In this document: positions 1-7,567 of the stretch, piece after piece
Layout of the letters: every line of letters starts with the position of its first letter
How positions within the stretch are numbered: position 1 is the first letter of the stretch
Assembly: GCF_030010555.1 (NCBI RefSeq)
Contig: NZ_JASCQP010000018.1
Coordinates: forward strand, 40,954 to 104,953
Length of the DNA: 64,000 nt
From: Halomonas rhizosphaerae
GTDB lineage: Bacteria; Pseudomonadota; Gammaproteobacteria; Pseudomonadales; Halomonadaceae
Direction: 5' to 3'
Notes under the pieces: generated by a model
The model's input: only the letters and a program-made list of their open reading frames with translations
Databases searched by the model: none
Told to the model about the DNA's origin: nothing
Program-made: the position numbers and the translations under genes

Positions 1-1
1 C

Positions 2-262
2 GGATGCCAGCTGCAGACGGATACCGGGCGGTCCGACCGAGAGCCCGGGACGCAGCCTGCAGGTAATGAGTCGCGCACCGGGTGCGAGACGAATGCGACG
101 CTGGAAGCGAAATCCCACGATGGCCTCTCCCTGATGACCGGACCCGAGCTACAGGGTACTGCACTGTTCGTCATTCGTAACGAAGGATATCGGGCCGCCA
201 TGCGAGCACTGGCATTCGCCAAGCTGGGCGAGGAAATCGACCTGCCGGAAGGACTTCAATAG
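2..262 (+). CDS. 3' end of a gene from an adjoining element (partial)
   Basis: This frame is open from the window edge to a TAG stop at 260-262 and lacks its 5' end. The last residues read RALAFAKLGEEIDLPEGLQ. A near copy, RALVFAKPGDEIDMPEGLQ followed by a stop, lies at the int-proximal end of the prophage just before attR (ending 37229). The same relation to the att repeat suggests this is the right end of a second, related element on the left side of attL. An internal ATG at 134 could be a start. Function unknown. Confidence 0.5.
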   Translation, partial: GCQLQTDTGRSDREPGTQPAGNESRTGCETNATLEAKSHDGLSLMTGPELQGTALFVIRNEGYRAAMRALAFAKLGEEIDLPEGLQ

Positions 263-305
263 CCACCAACCGTGGCGAATTTTTCGGGAGTTTTACGGGC
301 GCACA

Positions 306-404
306 AAAAAGCCGCCTAGCGGGGTGCGCTAAGCGGCTGATTCGATGTGTCTTGTTGGTGGAGCCTAGCGGGATCGAACCGCTGACCTCAACACTGCCAG
401 TGTT
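306..404. repeat. attL direct repeat with tRNA-Ala 3' fragment
   Basis: This 99-bp segment matches 37285-37383 with one mismatch (348 versus 37327). It contains the tRNA terminator hairpin and the tRNA-Ala 3' half as far as the anticodon region. After position 404 the sequence departs from tRNA and cannot encode a functional molecule. Strand exchange must lie inside this block. Confidence 0.9.
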
Positions 405-444
405 ACCTCTGCCCTGCCCTAACTCCATGCCCTCATTGATGTTT

Positions 445-459
445 CACCTCATAGAGGTG
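445..459. other. Perfect inverted repeat near attL
   Basis: CACCTC, three bases, GAGGTG. The site lies 40 bp inside the prophage from attL, in the gap between the att repeat and the exonuclease gene. It could be an integrase arm or accessory-factor site, or an operator; nothing in the sequence decides. The rest of 405-557 shows no convincing gene. Confidence 0.3.
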
Positions 460-557
460 TCGATATATACAGCACATGCGACGACGGTGGTTCGCGGCGA
501 GCCAGGGAGGTTTTACGAGGGAATCTTGCCCGCCATGTCGCCCCGCCCGACACCTCG

Positions 558-1628
558 CTAATCCGCATAGGCCAGATAGGTCACGACGATAATGATGCCC
601 AGCACGATCAGCCAGGTCGGCCAGCCCTCGCTAACCTCCCAGCCGGCGCCGCTGGATTGCCGCTGAGCGACCGATGCCGTTTCGCGATTGACGTACGGAG
701 AGTCCTGATGGCTGGGCCACTGCGCCATCGCCTGGATCACACCGAGGGTGGTCTGGCAGTCGGTCATTGCTCGGTGCGGGGTGCCGGTAACGCGCACGCC
801 GGTCTGTCTCGCGGCATTGCCCAGCTTCTGCCAGCGCCCGCCGGGGCAATACCACTCGGCGTAGGCGTGCATCGCACAATCGAAAGTTACCCCGCGCGGC
901 ATCTCCACCCCATGCGCCTCGAGGGAATGGCGCAGCAGGCGCTCGTCGAACTCAGCGTTGTAGGTGACCACGCGCCGATCCTGGAGGATGGCCCGCAGGT
1001 GTATGGCCAGATCGGCCACAGTGGGGGCGCCGCGCAAGTGCTCACGGCTGATGCCGTGGATCTCATGGGCCTTCGGGCCGATGGGGGCAGAGGGCTTGAC
1101 CAGTGTGTTGAGCAGCTCCCGGCCCTGCATGTCGATGATGGCCAGCTCGAGCACCTGGGCGTTCTCGCTGAGGCCGGTGGTCTCGGTGTCGAGGATCACG
1201 GTCTCGGGGTCGTCGAGCCACTCCTGTGCCAGCTGCTGCTCCGGCGTCGACAGGGGGCGGCTTTCGGCCTTCAGCTGCACCAGCTGGTCGGCCTGGCGGC
1301 GGGTTGTCTCAAGGGTAAGCTGCTCGCCGTCCTTGAACTGCATCTCCACCAGATAGCGGGTCTTGCCGTAGAACGAGCCGACGATGCACAACACCAAGGC
1401 AACGATAAACCCGAGCGGGCCGAAGAGCGCGCCGAACAGGATACCCAGAAACAGCAGGCCGAGCAGAAAGGTGAACCAGGCGAAGCGTCGCTCCTTCTCC
1501 TGGCGGGTAGCAACACTGGCCAGTGCACCGGGAGGATAGAGGGCCCCGCGGCTGGCGTTGATGCGCACGCCTTGAGAGCCGACCTGGATCCTGCCGCGGG
1601 TACCGAATGAACCGCCGATGATGCGCAT
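558..1628 (-). CDS. Membrane-anchored DnaQ-family (DEDDh) 3'-5' exonuclease
   Basis: The 356-residue protein has two adjacent hydrophobic segments (about residues 50-68 and 71-88), a cytoplasmic DnaQ-type exonuclease domain (about 140-300) and a third hydrophobic segment at the C-terminus (338-353). All catalytic motifs are visible: DTETTG (147-152), NAEFDE (224-229) and HRAMTD (285-290), which supply the DEDDh acidic residues and histidine. The start has a good ribosome site (GCAGGAGG). The gene lies between attL and the last tail gene, faces the attachment site and has its own upstream gap, as accessory morons usually do. A host-protective or anti-phage role on incoming nucleic acid at the membrane is inference. 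The nuclease call is firm; the substrate is unknown. Confidence 0.8.
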   Translation of the reverse strand: MRIIGGSFGTRGRIQVGSQGVRINASRGALYPPGALASVATRQEKERRFAWFTFLLGLLFLGILFGALFGPLGFIVALVLCIVGSFYGKTRYLVEMQFKDGEQLTLETTRRQADQLVQLKAESRPLSTPEQQLAQEWLDDPETVILDTETTGLSENAQVLELAIIDMQGRELLNTLVKPSAPIGPKAHEIHGISREHLRGAPTVADLAIHLRAILQDRRVVTYNAEFDERLLRHSLEAHGVEMPRGVTFDCAMHAYAEWYCPGGRWQKLGNAARQTGVRVTGTPHRAMTDCQTTLGVIQAMAQWPSHQDSPYVNRETASVAQRQSSGAGWEVSEGWPTWLIVLGIIIVVTYLAYAD

Positions 1629-1726
1629 GTTGCCTCCTGCTGCGATGTGACGTCCTTGTCAGCCCGCACGCTGGCGGGTTTAGGCTGTCAGCATAGCACC
1701 AGGCGAGATCGATAAAGAGAAAGCTC

Positions 1727-2029
1727 ATGGACGACCCCACCCGCTACCGCCTCACCACCTGGCGCAAGCGCCTCGAGCGGCAGGGCTGGGTGAGCCTGCG
1801 CCGGAGACGGCCGCCGGGCAATCGGCTGGTTGAGTATCACGTGATCTGGCAGGGCCGGCTGATCAGCGGGCGGGTGCGTCTGAGTGAGCTGGATCGCGAT
1901 GCGGGGTTCTGGCAACCGGGCTCGCCGGTGTACCTGCTGGAGCGGGGCCAGGATGTCGTGGAGGGAGTGTGGCGGGTGGCGAAGGATCAAGCGGCCGTCC
2001 CTGGCCAGATGGTGCGATCGATGCCCTGA
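1727..2029 (+). CDS. Hypothetical 100-residue prophage protein
   Basis: A basic N-terminal half, rich in Arg and Trp, is followed by a beta-rich stretch. I recognise no family. It is divergent from the exonuclease gene across a 98-bp gap and is followed, in the same direction, by a small membrane-protein gene. Both read toward the tail operon, opposite to late transcription, so they are probably accessory genes expressed from the prophage. Confidence 0.55.
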   Translation: MDDPTRYRLTTWRKRLERQGWVSLRRRRPPGNRLVEYHVIWQGRLISGRVRLSELDRDAGFWQPGSPVYLLERGQDVVEGVWRVAKDQAAVPGQMVRSMP

Positions 2030-2096
2030 CGCATGGAGGGACCTTGTCTGGCTGGGCTGTCATCATGGTGACCTTTCCTCAAGGGAGTTCCTCACC

Positions 2097-2327
2097 ATGT
2101 TGACGACTATCGGTCTTCTGCTGGATATGACAGGTGTCGCCCTGCTCTTCTTCTTCCCGCCGAGCTTGCCAGCGCACGAGAAGCCGGTGGGCAACCGGGT
2201 CACGACCTCGCCCGCGCTGGAAGCAGAGCGGGCGAGGCTCGCCGGTAAGCGCAAGACGTCCAACCGGATCGCACGGCTTGCGCTGGCCTTGCTCTTCATT
2301 GGCTTCGGGCTGCAGATCTTAGGGTAG
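2097..2327 (+). CDS. Small membrane protein, two transmembrane segments
   Basis: The 76-residue product has a hydrophobic segment at residues 3-20, a basic and polar middle, and a second hydrophobic segment at the C-terminus (about 60-75). The ATG at 2097 is chosen because AAGGGAG precedes it. It is convergent with the last tail gene, with a few bases between the stops. Function unknown. Small two-helix proteins beside attL sometimes act in superinfection exclusion, but nothing here shows that. Confidence 0.6.
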   Translation: MLTTIGLLLDMTGVALLFFFPPSLPAHEKPVGNRVTTSPALEAERARLAGKRKTSNRIARLALALLFIGFGLQILG

Positions 2328-2334
2328 TGATCCA

Positions 2335-3264
2335 TCACACGTTCGGGTCGGTGAACTCATCACCGCTGACGCGCGCGATCTGCTTGCCCCCGCTGTAGAG
2401 ATACCCGTCGCCACCATTGATGGCATCAATCGTTTTCCAGTTCGACTGACCCGAGGCCCTGAGCGTAATTCTGGCGCCGTTCTCCGGATCGCAAAGATCG
2501 ATGGAGTCACGTGGGGCGGAGTAGCTGCCGTCCTGGTCCGGGTCGTACTTCGAGCCGACGATCTGGCCGTTGACGATGGCGAGGTTGGTGCAGCCGTCGG
2601 AGGGCCAGGAATCGGCGCGAGGGATCTCATCCTCTGGCGTCACGCCGGCTACTGATCTCGCCACACCGGCGCCCACCACACACCCATTCTCATTGGATGT
2701 TCGGTAGGTGTAGCTGACCCCGGCACAACTTGAACTGTCTCCGTCCTTCCGTTTGTAGCAGTAGTCGCCTTGAGAGGCGAAAACATCAGAGGCATAGAAC
2801 GCCTGGTCAGGGGTGGCATAATTATCTTCCTCTGTTGTGCTGCTGTGATACCACCTGCATCCCTGCACAAAATCTGGATCAGTAGGCGGCTGACTAGGCC
2901 CATCCCACTCGTCAGGCGGAATAAAGCCGGCCCCATCAAAACAGATAGGCTCTCCCGTCGCACAATCGGTCACCCCGGACAAGGTGCCGTCGCCGCTGGA
3001 GAGTTTCGCGGGGTCGCTTGAGTCGAGCCCGCCCTGGCCCGCTTCATCGGCATCTGGGTCGCGCTCCGCTGTGCCCGGGTTCGCGCTGCTGGACGTCGAG
3101 CCGTCGCAGCACAGTCGAGACTCCTCCGCCTCCGACGTGCCGACGCCTGCTGATGACGCCTTGCCGCCTTTGTTCTGGCCTTCACCCAGCAGGGCGCGGC
3201 GCTCTTCGGGCGTTAGCGCCAGGCTGCGGACAGCGCTGGCGATGCGTTGACGGTTGGCGCTCAT
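2335..3264 (-). CDS. Putative tail-end protein, Cys-rich
   Basis: This is the last gene of the leftward late operon and overlaps the DUF1566 gene upstream by 4 bp. The 309-residue product begins with a helical segment ending PEERRALLGE, passes through a low-complexity Ser/Ala/acidic linker (about 30-95), then a Cys-, Asp- and Tyr-rich region with scattered cysteine pairs. I recognise no catalytic motif. Position and composition suggest an extracellular tail fibre or tip component working with the DUF1566 protein. Composition is visibly less GC-rich than the capsid genes, as is common for recently exchanged host-range genes. Confidence 0.6.
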   Translation of the reverse strand: MSANRQRIASAVRSLALTPEERRALLGEGQNKGGKASSAGVGTSEAEESRLCCDGSTSSSANPGTAERDPDADEAGQGGLDSSDPAKLSSGDGTLSGVTDCATGEPICFDGAGFIPPDEWDGPSQPPTDPDFVQGCRWYHSSTTEEDNYATPDQAFYASDVFASQGDYCYKRKDGDSSSCAGVSYTYRTSNENGCVVGAGVARSVAGVTPEDEIPRADSWPSDGCTNLAIVNGQIVGSKYDPDQDGSYSAPRDSIDLCDPENGARITLRASGQSNWKTIDAINGGDGYLYSGGKQIARVSGDEFTDPNV

Positions 3265-3989
3265 ACAGCCACCCGGCGGACAGGCCGAGTGAAATAGGTT
3301 GTTGTTTTCTTACCTAATGCCGTAGCAACGTTATTGTGCAATCCGTATGCGATAGCGCTAGTTGCGCTGCTTTCCGTTGAGGTCCATGTGTATTCGGCGG
3401 AGCTTACGTTAGTAGCAAATTCGGGATGGCCGCGCAGGTTGTTGTACATCAAGGCCAGCTGGCTTTGCGCGGGAAGGTGCCAGTCGTTATACCCGCCGCC
3501 AGCATAGTTGACGCAGTGCTCGGCAGCGGGATGGCTGGATAGGCCAGCAGCTTCCATGTCCTGCGTGTTTGCAAGCCCATCTGTCATGCTTTCCGCACCG
3601 GGTGTGTCTGTGTATGACGGCTTCCAGACCAAGCCTTGCACTTCAGACGATTCTAGTCCCGCTATGATGTGGTAGTCGGTGCCGTCGATGGTGTCGATGC
3701 CAGCATAGATTCCGCCCTCTACTTCATCGCCCACCTGAACACCGGCCCACGGGTCAGTAATACATACCTCGGCACTCAGTGCGCCCACTCCCTGCCCGTC
3801 AAAATCTTGGACGGCATAGCACTCATATCCGGTGAAATCATCGATCCACTCCCCCGTTTCGCCCTGCCCTACCGGGTCGACCGTCGCCACCGGTGCTGGC
3901 AGGTTCTGCGGGTCCAGCGTTGGCGCCCGATACACATAGGTGCCGCTGTGGCCGGAACTGTTATTGGTCCATGAGACGCGACGAGCCAT
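3261..3989 (-). CDS. DUF1566 (Lcl C-terminal type) putative receptor-binding tail protein
   Basis: The C-terminal 130 or so residues carry the DUF1566 pattern: GYNDWHLP, then a helix, then YTWTSTES and a final FTRPVRR strand. The family is found in adhesins and in phage tail proteins with a C-type-lectin-like fold. The N-terminal part contains a TYVYRAP segment that may attach it to the tail. The gene is coupled to the tail tip gene (stop and start overlap) and to the following gene. The codons near the 3' end are markedly A/T-rich compared with the neighbours. Its likely job is host recognition (inference). Confidence 0.7.
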   Translation of the reverse strand: MARRVSWTNNSSGHSGTYVYRAPTLDPQNLPAPVATVDPVGQGETGEWIDDFTGYECYAVQDFDGQGVGALSAEVCITDPWAGVQVGDEVEGGIYAGIDTIDGTDYHIIAGLESSEVQGLVWKPSYTDTPGAESMTDGLANTQDMEAAGLSSHPAAEHCVNYAGGGYNDWHLPAQSQLALMYNNLRGHPEFATNVSSAEYTWTSTESSATSAIAYGLHNNVATALGKKTTTYFTRPVRRVAV

Positions 3990-6025
3990 TAGATGACCTC
4001 CACGGAAAGCTGATCTTTGGGTATCTGGACGCTGTAGGTGTGCTCGCGGGTGCCGCTGATCTCGTCGACCTTCGAGCGATCCACGGCGGGCGCGACGATG
4101 ATCACCGTGCCGTCGGGCTCGATGCGGCTGTCGCCCTCGATCTCGACTTCGCCCACCGGGGCGGGGCAGTCCGGCGTCTCAAGCTGGCCGGGCTCGGGGG
4201 GCGTGAGCTTGTAGCTGCCCGGGGCGGCCGGCAGGGTCCAGTCCTCTGTGACGCTGAGGCTGGAATCCACGCGACTGACGGCGAGCTTGAGGTCGGTCCA
4301 GATGTCGCCCTTGTCGTCGGTGCGGTGGGCGAACTCGGTCACGAAGCCCGTGCCGTTGACCTCGGTGGCGCTGATCTGGACCACGTCGCCGATCTCCACC
4401 GGCAGCACCTGGCCCACGCCCGGCCGCCCTGTCTGGGGGTGGTAGCGGTAGGCGAGATGGTTGCCGCGGTGGCGCTCGCGGATCTTCTTTGCCGCCATGC
4501 GCTGGATGGCCTGGATGGCCAACTCCAGGTCGGCGCGGCGGTCGTCCGCCGGGCCCGTGGAGCAACCGCGCTCCTCGAAGATCTCGGGCGGGATGCGCGA
4601 CTCGACGGCGAAGCGCAAGTCGTTGTCGACGATCTCGCCGTGCTGCTCGATGCTCTCCGGGGCCTCGACGGTCAGCGCGTAGGTCTCGCGCTGGGGTTGG
4701 CTGATGTAGCGCTCGAGTTCGATGTCGGCGCCCAGGGCGCGGGTCTCGCGCAGCAGTGGCGGTACCCACCAACCGAACTTGCGCGTCACATCGGACCTGA
4801 GCCGGTACCAGCCATCCGGCGGCAGCGGGAGGTACTCCAGCGCGGCGACCGACCAGCCCGATACCGATTGCGCGGCCTGGCGTAGCGCGGACCGGCTGGG
4901 CCAAACCTGCTCGACCAGGTTGCCCTCGGCATCCTCGACCAGGGGCGCCGGGACGCAGCCTGCCGACTTACAAAAACCAGATTTCTGGATGCTCAGGCGC
5001 ACGGCGTGAGCGATGGTATTGCGCTTAAACCAGCGGTACTCGAGGGTCGCGCGGATCTTGTTGCGGATGTCGCTTCGGGTGGCGAACTCGGTCTCCAGCT
5101 CGCGGTAGTAGACATCGCGCCCGGTGAGGCTGTAGCGCGGTGCGCCCAGCGCCCACGGGCGAAAGCGCAGCGCCCCGGCGCCGGTGTAGTCGAGCGAGCC
5201 CTCGACGGTGCGCATCAGCTCGCCGACCCACTGCTGGCCCGTGGCGTCATCGCGCTGGGTGATCGGCGAGAACAGCCCGCCGGTCATCTGCTGGAGCGCC
5301 TGGCGGTCGTGCTTGCCGACGCGCTCGTTGCGCAGGTCCGAGCAGGTCAGGCTGATGCGCGAGGGCAGCCGGGAGTAGCGCGGCACATCGACCACGCCGG
5401 TGAACAGCGGCTCGAGCACGCCATCCTGCAGGCGGCTGATGGTGACCTCGCGGCCTTCGTAGCTGGTGATGTCCAGCGGGCCCTTGGGCACGTCGATGAT
5501 CGTGATGTTGGCGGTGCGGTTGGCGCCCTCGCTGCCGGTGACGCTCCACTTGATGTCGCACCTGGCGGTGATGTCCTCGCCGTCCAGGGTGATGCGCGTT
5601 GGGCTGGTGGCGATCTGCGCGGGCGAGAGCACCGACTGGCGGAAGCGGATCAATGTCCGCGCTGGCAGGTGCTCTTCTACCTCCTGACGGAAGGTGATCA
5701 GCGTCTGCGCCGGTATCACCGTCAGCACCCGCACGCGCTGCTCGAAGGTGATCAGCGTCTGAGCGGGCACCAGGGTCGCGCTGTCGTCCACCACCTGAGT
5801 GAATCCGATCAGCTCGCGCGCCGGCACCAGGGTCGCGATGTCGTCCACCACCTGGGTGAAGCCGATCAGCTCGCGCGCCGGCACCAGGGTCGCGCTGTCG
5901 TCCACGACCTGATTAAAGGTGATCAGCGTCTGTGCCGGGATCACCTCCTCTACCTGCTGCTCGAAGACGATCAGCGGCTCCTGCAGCGTCTGGACGTTGA
6001 GCCCGGTGGGCTGTGCCAGTGCCAT
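3989..6025 (-). CDS. Tail tip / central tail protein with N-terminal tandem repeats
   Basis: This 678-residue protein is the largest of the tail genes after the tape measure. Residues 30-134 are six tandem copies of a 16-19-residue unit (PARELIGFTQVVDD type), with a degenerate copy before them. After the repeats comes a beta-rich body with ITLDGEDITARC near residue 145, resembling the baseplate hub or tip proteins of siphoviruses. Position between a small tail gene and the DUF1566 gene supports a tip role. The exact family is uncertain. The repeat array is unusual for a tail hub N-terminus and may form a rod or bind the tape-measure end. Confidence 0.65.
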   Translation of the reverse strand: MALAQPTGLNVQTLQEPLIVFEQQVEEVIPAQTLITFNQVVDDSATLVPARELIGFTQVVDDIATLVPARELIGFTQVVDDSATLVPAQTLITFEQRVRVLTVIPAQTLITFRQEVEEHLPARTLIRFRQSVLSPAQIATSPTRITLDGEDITARCDIKWSVTGSEGANRTANITIIDVPKGPLDITSYEGREVTISRLQDGVLEPLFTGVVDVPRYSRLPSRISLTCSDLRNERVGKHDRQALQQMTGGLFSPITQRDDATGQQWVGELMRTVEGSLDYTGAGALRFRPWALGAPRYSLTGRDVYYRELETEFATRSDIRNKIRATLEYRWFKRNTIAHAVRLSIQKSGFCKSAGCVPAPLVEDAEGNLVEQVWPSRSALRQAAQSVSGWSVAALEYLPLPPDGWYRLRSDVTRKFGWWVPPLLRETRALGADIELERYISQPQRETYALTVEAPESIEQHGEIVDNDLRFAVESRIPPEIFEERGCSTGPADDRRADLELAIQAIQRMAAKKIRERHRGNHLAYRYHPQTGRPGVGQVLPVEIGDVVQISATEVNGTGFVTEFAHRTDDKGDIWTDLKLAVSRVDSSLSVTEDWTLPAAPGSYKLTPPEPGQLETPDCPAPVGEVEIEGDSRIEPDGTVIIVAPAVDRSKVDEISGTREHTYSVQIPKDQLSVEVI
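5624..5938 (-). repeat. In-frame tandem repeats in the tail tip gene
   Basis: Six in-frame units start at residues 30, 49, 68, 87, 105 and 121. Three of them are 57 nt long, and two adjacent ones (residues 49-67 and 68-86) are nearly identical at DNA level. Units begin PAQ or PAR and contain LI-F-Q. Because the units are multiples of three, gain or loss of copies would keep the frame. Confidence 0.85.
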
Positions 6026-6034
6026 GGGTGCCCC

Positions 6035-6508
6035 TTACGCGGTGGACTTGGTGCGGCTGATGGCCTCGACCATGGCGGACGAGAGCTCGGTGGAGGTGCC
6101 CTCGTTGGGCACGGCGTTCTCCACGCGCACGTGGATCTCCTGCGCCGCGCTCACGCCGGAGAGCAGTCGGATCACGCCGATCGAGTCATCATCCTGACCC
6201 AGATCCAGCGAAGCACCGGCGATGGCGGTATCCAGCCCGGCGGCGGTGGTGGCCAGGGTGATCTCGTCGGCCTCGTGACCGCTGCCCACGTTGGCATCGA
6301 CGATGCTCATGGTTAGGTAGTTAGTGCCGGGCTGGGTGGCCTCCACAAGCTCCAACACCTGGTTATCCCCCGGGTCGCCCGCCACGTTGGCGAAGTACAA
6401 GACGAAGTCCTGCGGATTATCCGAGAAATTCGTCTTGTGCACGGTGGTCAGCGTGCCGCCGAATTCCTCAGTGCAGGCGGCATCTGTGAACAGCTTCCAA
6501 TCAGACAT
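6035..6508 (-). CDS. Putative minor tail protein
   Basis: The 157-residue protein starts MSDWKLFTDAAC, at an ATG with GGAG about 12 bases upstream; an earlier in-frame start adds 15 residues without supporting sequence. The composition is acidic and beta-rich, and the C-terminal half resembles a small Ig-like or sheath-type domain. It is the first gene after the terminator that follows the BamE-like accessory gene and precedes the tail tip gene by 9 bp. Function is inferred from position only. Confidence 0.55.
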   Translation of the reverse strand: MSDWKLFTDAACTEEFGGTLTTVHKTNFSDNPQDFVLYFANVAGDPGDNQVLELVEATQPGTNYLTMSIVDANVGSGHEADEITLATTAAGLDTAIAGASLDLGQDDDSIGVIRLLSGVSAAQEIHVRVENAVPNEGTSTELSSAMVEAISRTKSTA

Positions 6509-6578
6509 GGGAGGAGATCTCCAGACAGCAAAAAGCCCAGCCCGATCGATCACGATCAGCGCTGGGCCTGGAATGAAA

Positions 6579-6600
6579 CGCCCCGCTCAATAGCGGGGCG
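6579..6600 (-). terminator. Terminator after the BamE-like gene
   Basis: Nine-base-pair stem CGCCCCGCT/AGCGGGGCG with a 4-base loop, followed on the minus strand by TTTCATT. It ends the transcript of the exported BamE-like gene. It also lies inside the tail operon, so read-through from the late promoter would need antitermination. Confidence 0.75.
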
Positions 6601-6618
6601 GTGTTCGGTGCGTTGGGG

Positions 6619-7143
6619 TCAGCTTCTTCCCTGGCGGATGTGGTCCACCCGGCCGTTGCACAGGCGGATGTAGTGGACCCATTCGAATTCCGCCTCGCTC
6701 CACCAGTGCATGTGCTCGCACCGCTGACCGCCGAGGGTCTGTTTATCCACTTGGGTCGGGTTGCCGAGGATCCGAACCACGTCCTGGCGGTGCATGCCGT
6801 TCAGCACTGTGCCACGGCTGACCGCCTTCACGAGCTCGTTCCTCGAGATGCCCATGTCTCTGGCGCGTGCGGCGGTGGACATCGGGCTGTCGGGCGGCGG
6901 CTTCGGCCCGCTGCGCGTGGCTTGCCGGGATGACGATTGCCGCTTCTGCTGCTTCTCCTGCCCCTGCCACGACGAGACCGAGCGCTTGTGATCCTCTGAT
7001 GCCCGGTACGTGGACATGCTCGGTGCCTCGAACTCCTGGCCCTGGCCACCGGCGCAGCGGTCACGGTAGGAGCCGTCCGGGCATTTCATCTGGGCCGTGG
7101 CCACCAGGGGCAGCGCGAGTAACACGATAGCGATGAGCTTCAT
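6619..7143 (-). CDS. Exported BamE/SmpA-like protein (accessory gene in tail operon)
   Basis: The start at 7143 has a perfect AAGGAGG and begins a signal peptide (MKLIAIVLLALPLVATAQ). A Gln/Ser/Lys-rich linker follows, then a C-terminal domain GMHRQDVVRILGNPTQVDK with later Cys residues, the small beta-alpha pattern of BamE/SmpA/DUF2845 proteins. A periplasmic protein is unexpected in the middle of a tail operon. With its own terminator and a divergent exported neighbour, it looks like a moron expressed in the lysogen. A role at the cell envelope, such as superinfection exclusion, is inference. Confidence 0.6.
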   Translation of the reverse strand: MKLIAIVLLALPLVATAQMKCPDGSYRDRCAGGQGQEFEAPSMSTYRASEDHKRSVSSWQGQEKQQKRQSSSRQATRSGPKPPPDSPMSTAARARDMGISRNELVKAVSRGTVLNGMHRQDVVRILGNPTQVDKQTLGGQRCEHMHWWSEAEFEWVHYIRLCNGRVDHIRQGRS

Positions 7144-7264
7144 CCTAACCTCCTTGTTGGGTTGCCTGAGGCAGGATAGCGCGTCCTCAGGCCGCTGAGT
7201 CCCAAGAGGCAGGAGATGGAACGGCATGTGCTACGCTCGCCCCAATAACAGGGAGGAGCAGGGA

Positions 7265-7567
7265 ATGCGGAAATGGATCGCGGTGCTGGCCTTCGTGCCG
7301 GCCATCTCATGGGGCAGCGACTGCTACAGCGTAACGGCATGGGACTGGTTCGCCGATATGGCAGATACCGCCGAGAGAGCGAAGGAAAGCGGTCTCGAGG
7401 AGAGCGAAGCGCTGCAAGGCTTCAGCGACTCCCCCACCCCTATCCGCGCCGCCTGGATCAGGGCAGTGGGCCTCTACTACAACGAGACCGCCATGGGCCT
7501 TTCCAGCGTGGTCGCGGCGATGCAGAACGCCTGTGCCCGGGAAGACAAGGCGAACATGCCTCGGTGA
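7265..7567 (+). CDS. Small exported protein, divergent from the BamE-like gene
   Basis: ATG 7265 follows a GGGAGGAG ribosome site and begins a short signal peptide (MRKWIAVLAFVPAISWG), probably cleaved before SDCYS. The mature part, about 80 residues, is helical and acidic with two cysteines. It reads against the late operon and shares a 121-bp intergenic region with the BamE-like gene. No family is recognised. The two genes form an exported accessory pair. Confidence 0.6.
   Translation: MRKWIAVLAFVPAISWGSDCYSVTAWDWFADMADTAERAKESGLEESEALQGFSDSPTPIRAAWIRAVGLYYNETAMGLSSVVAAMQNACAREDKANMPR

Noticed and set aside
352..561. 69-codon plus-strand frame over attL
   Set aside because: It runs through the tRNA fragment; the sequence is fixed by tRNA structure, not by coding.
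3261..3989. Diversity-generating retroelement target
   Set aside because: The fold type fits, but no reverse transcriptase, template repeat or accessory gene is visible in the window.
5624..5938. CRISPR-like direct repeats
   Set aside because: Repeats are contiguous, in frame, 48-57 nt and have no unique spacers. They encode protein repeats in the tail tip gene.
5006..6316. 436-codon plus-strand frame
   Set aside because: Antisense to the tail tip gene; low-complexity composition and no recognisable domain. The real gene is on the minus strand.
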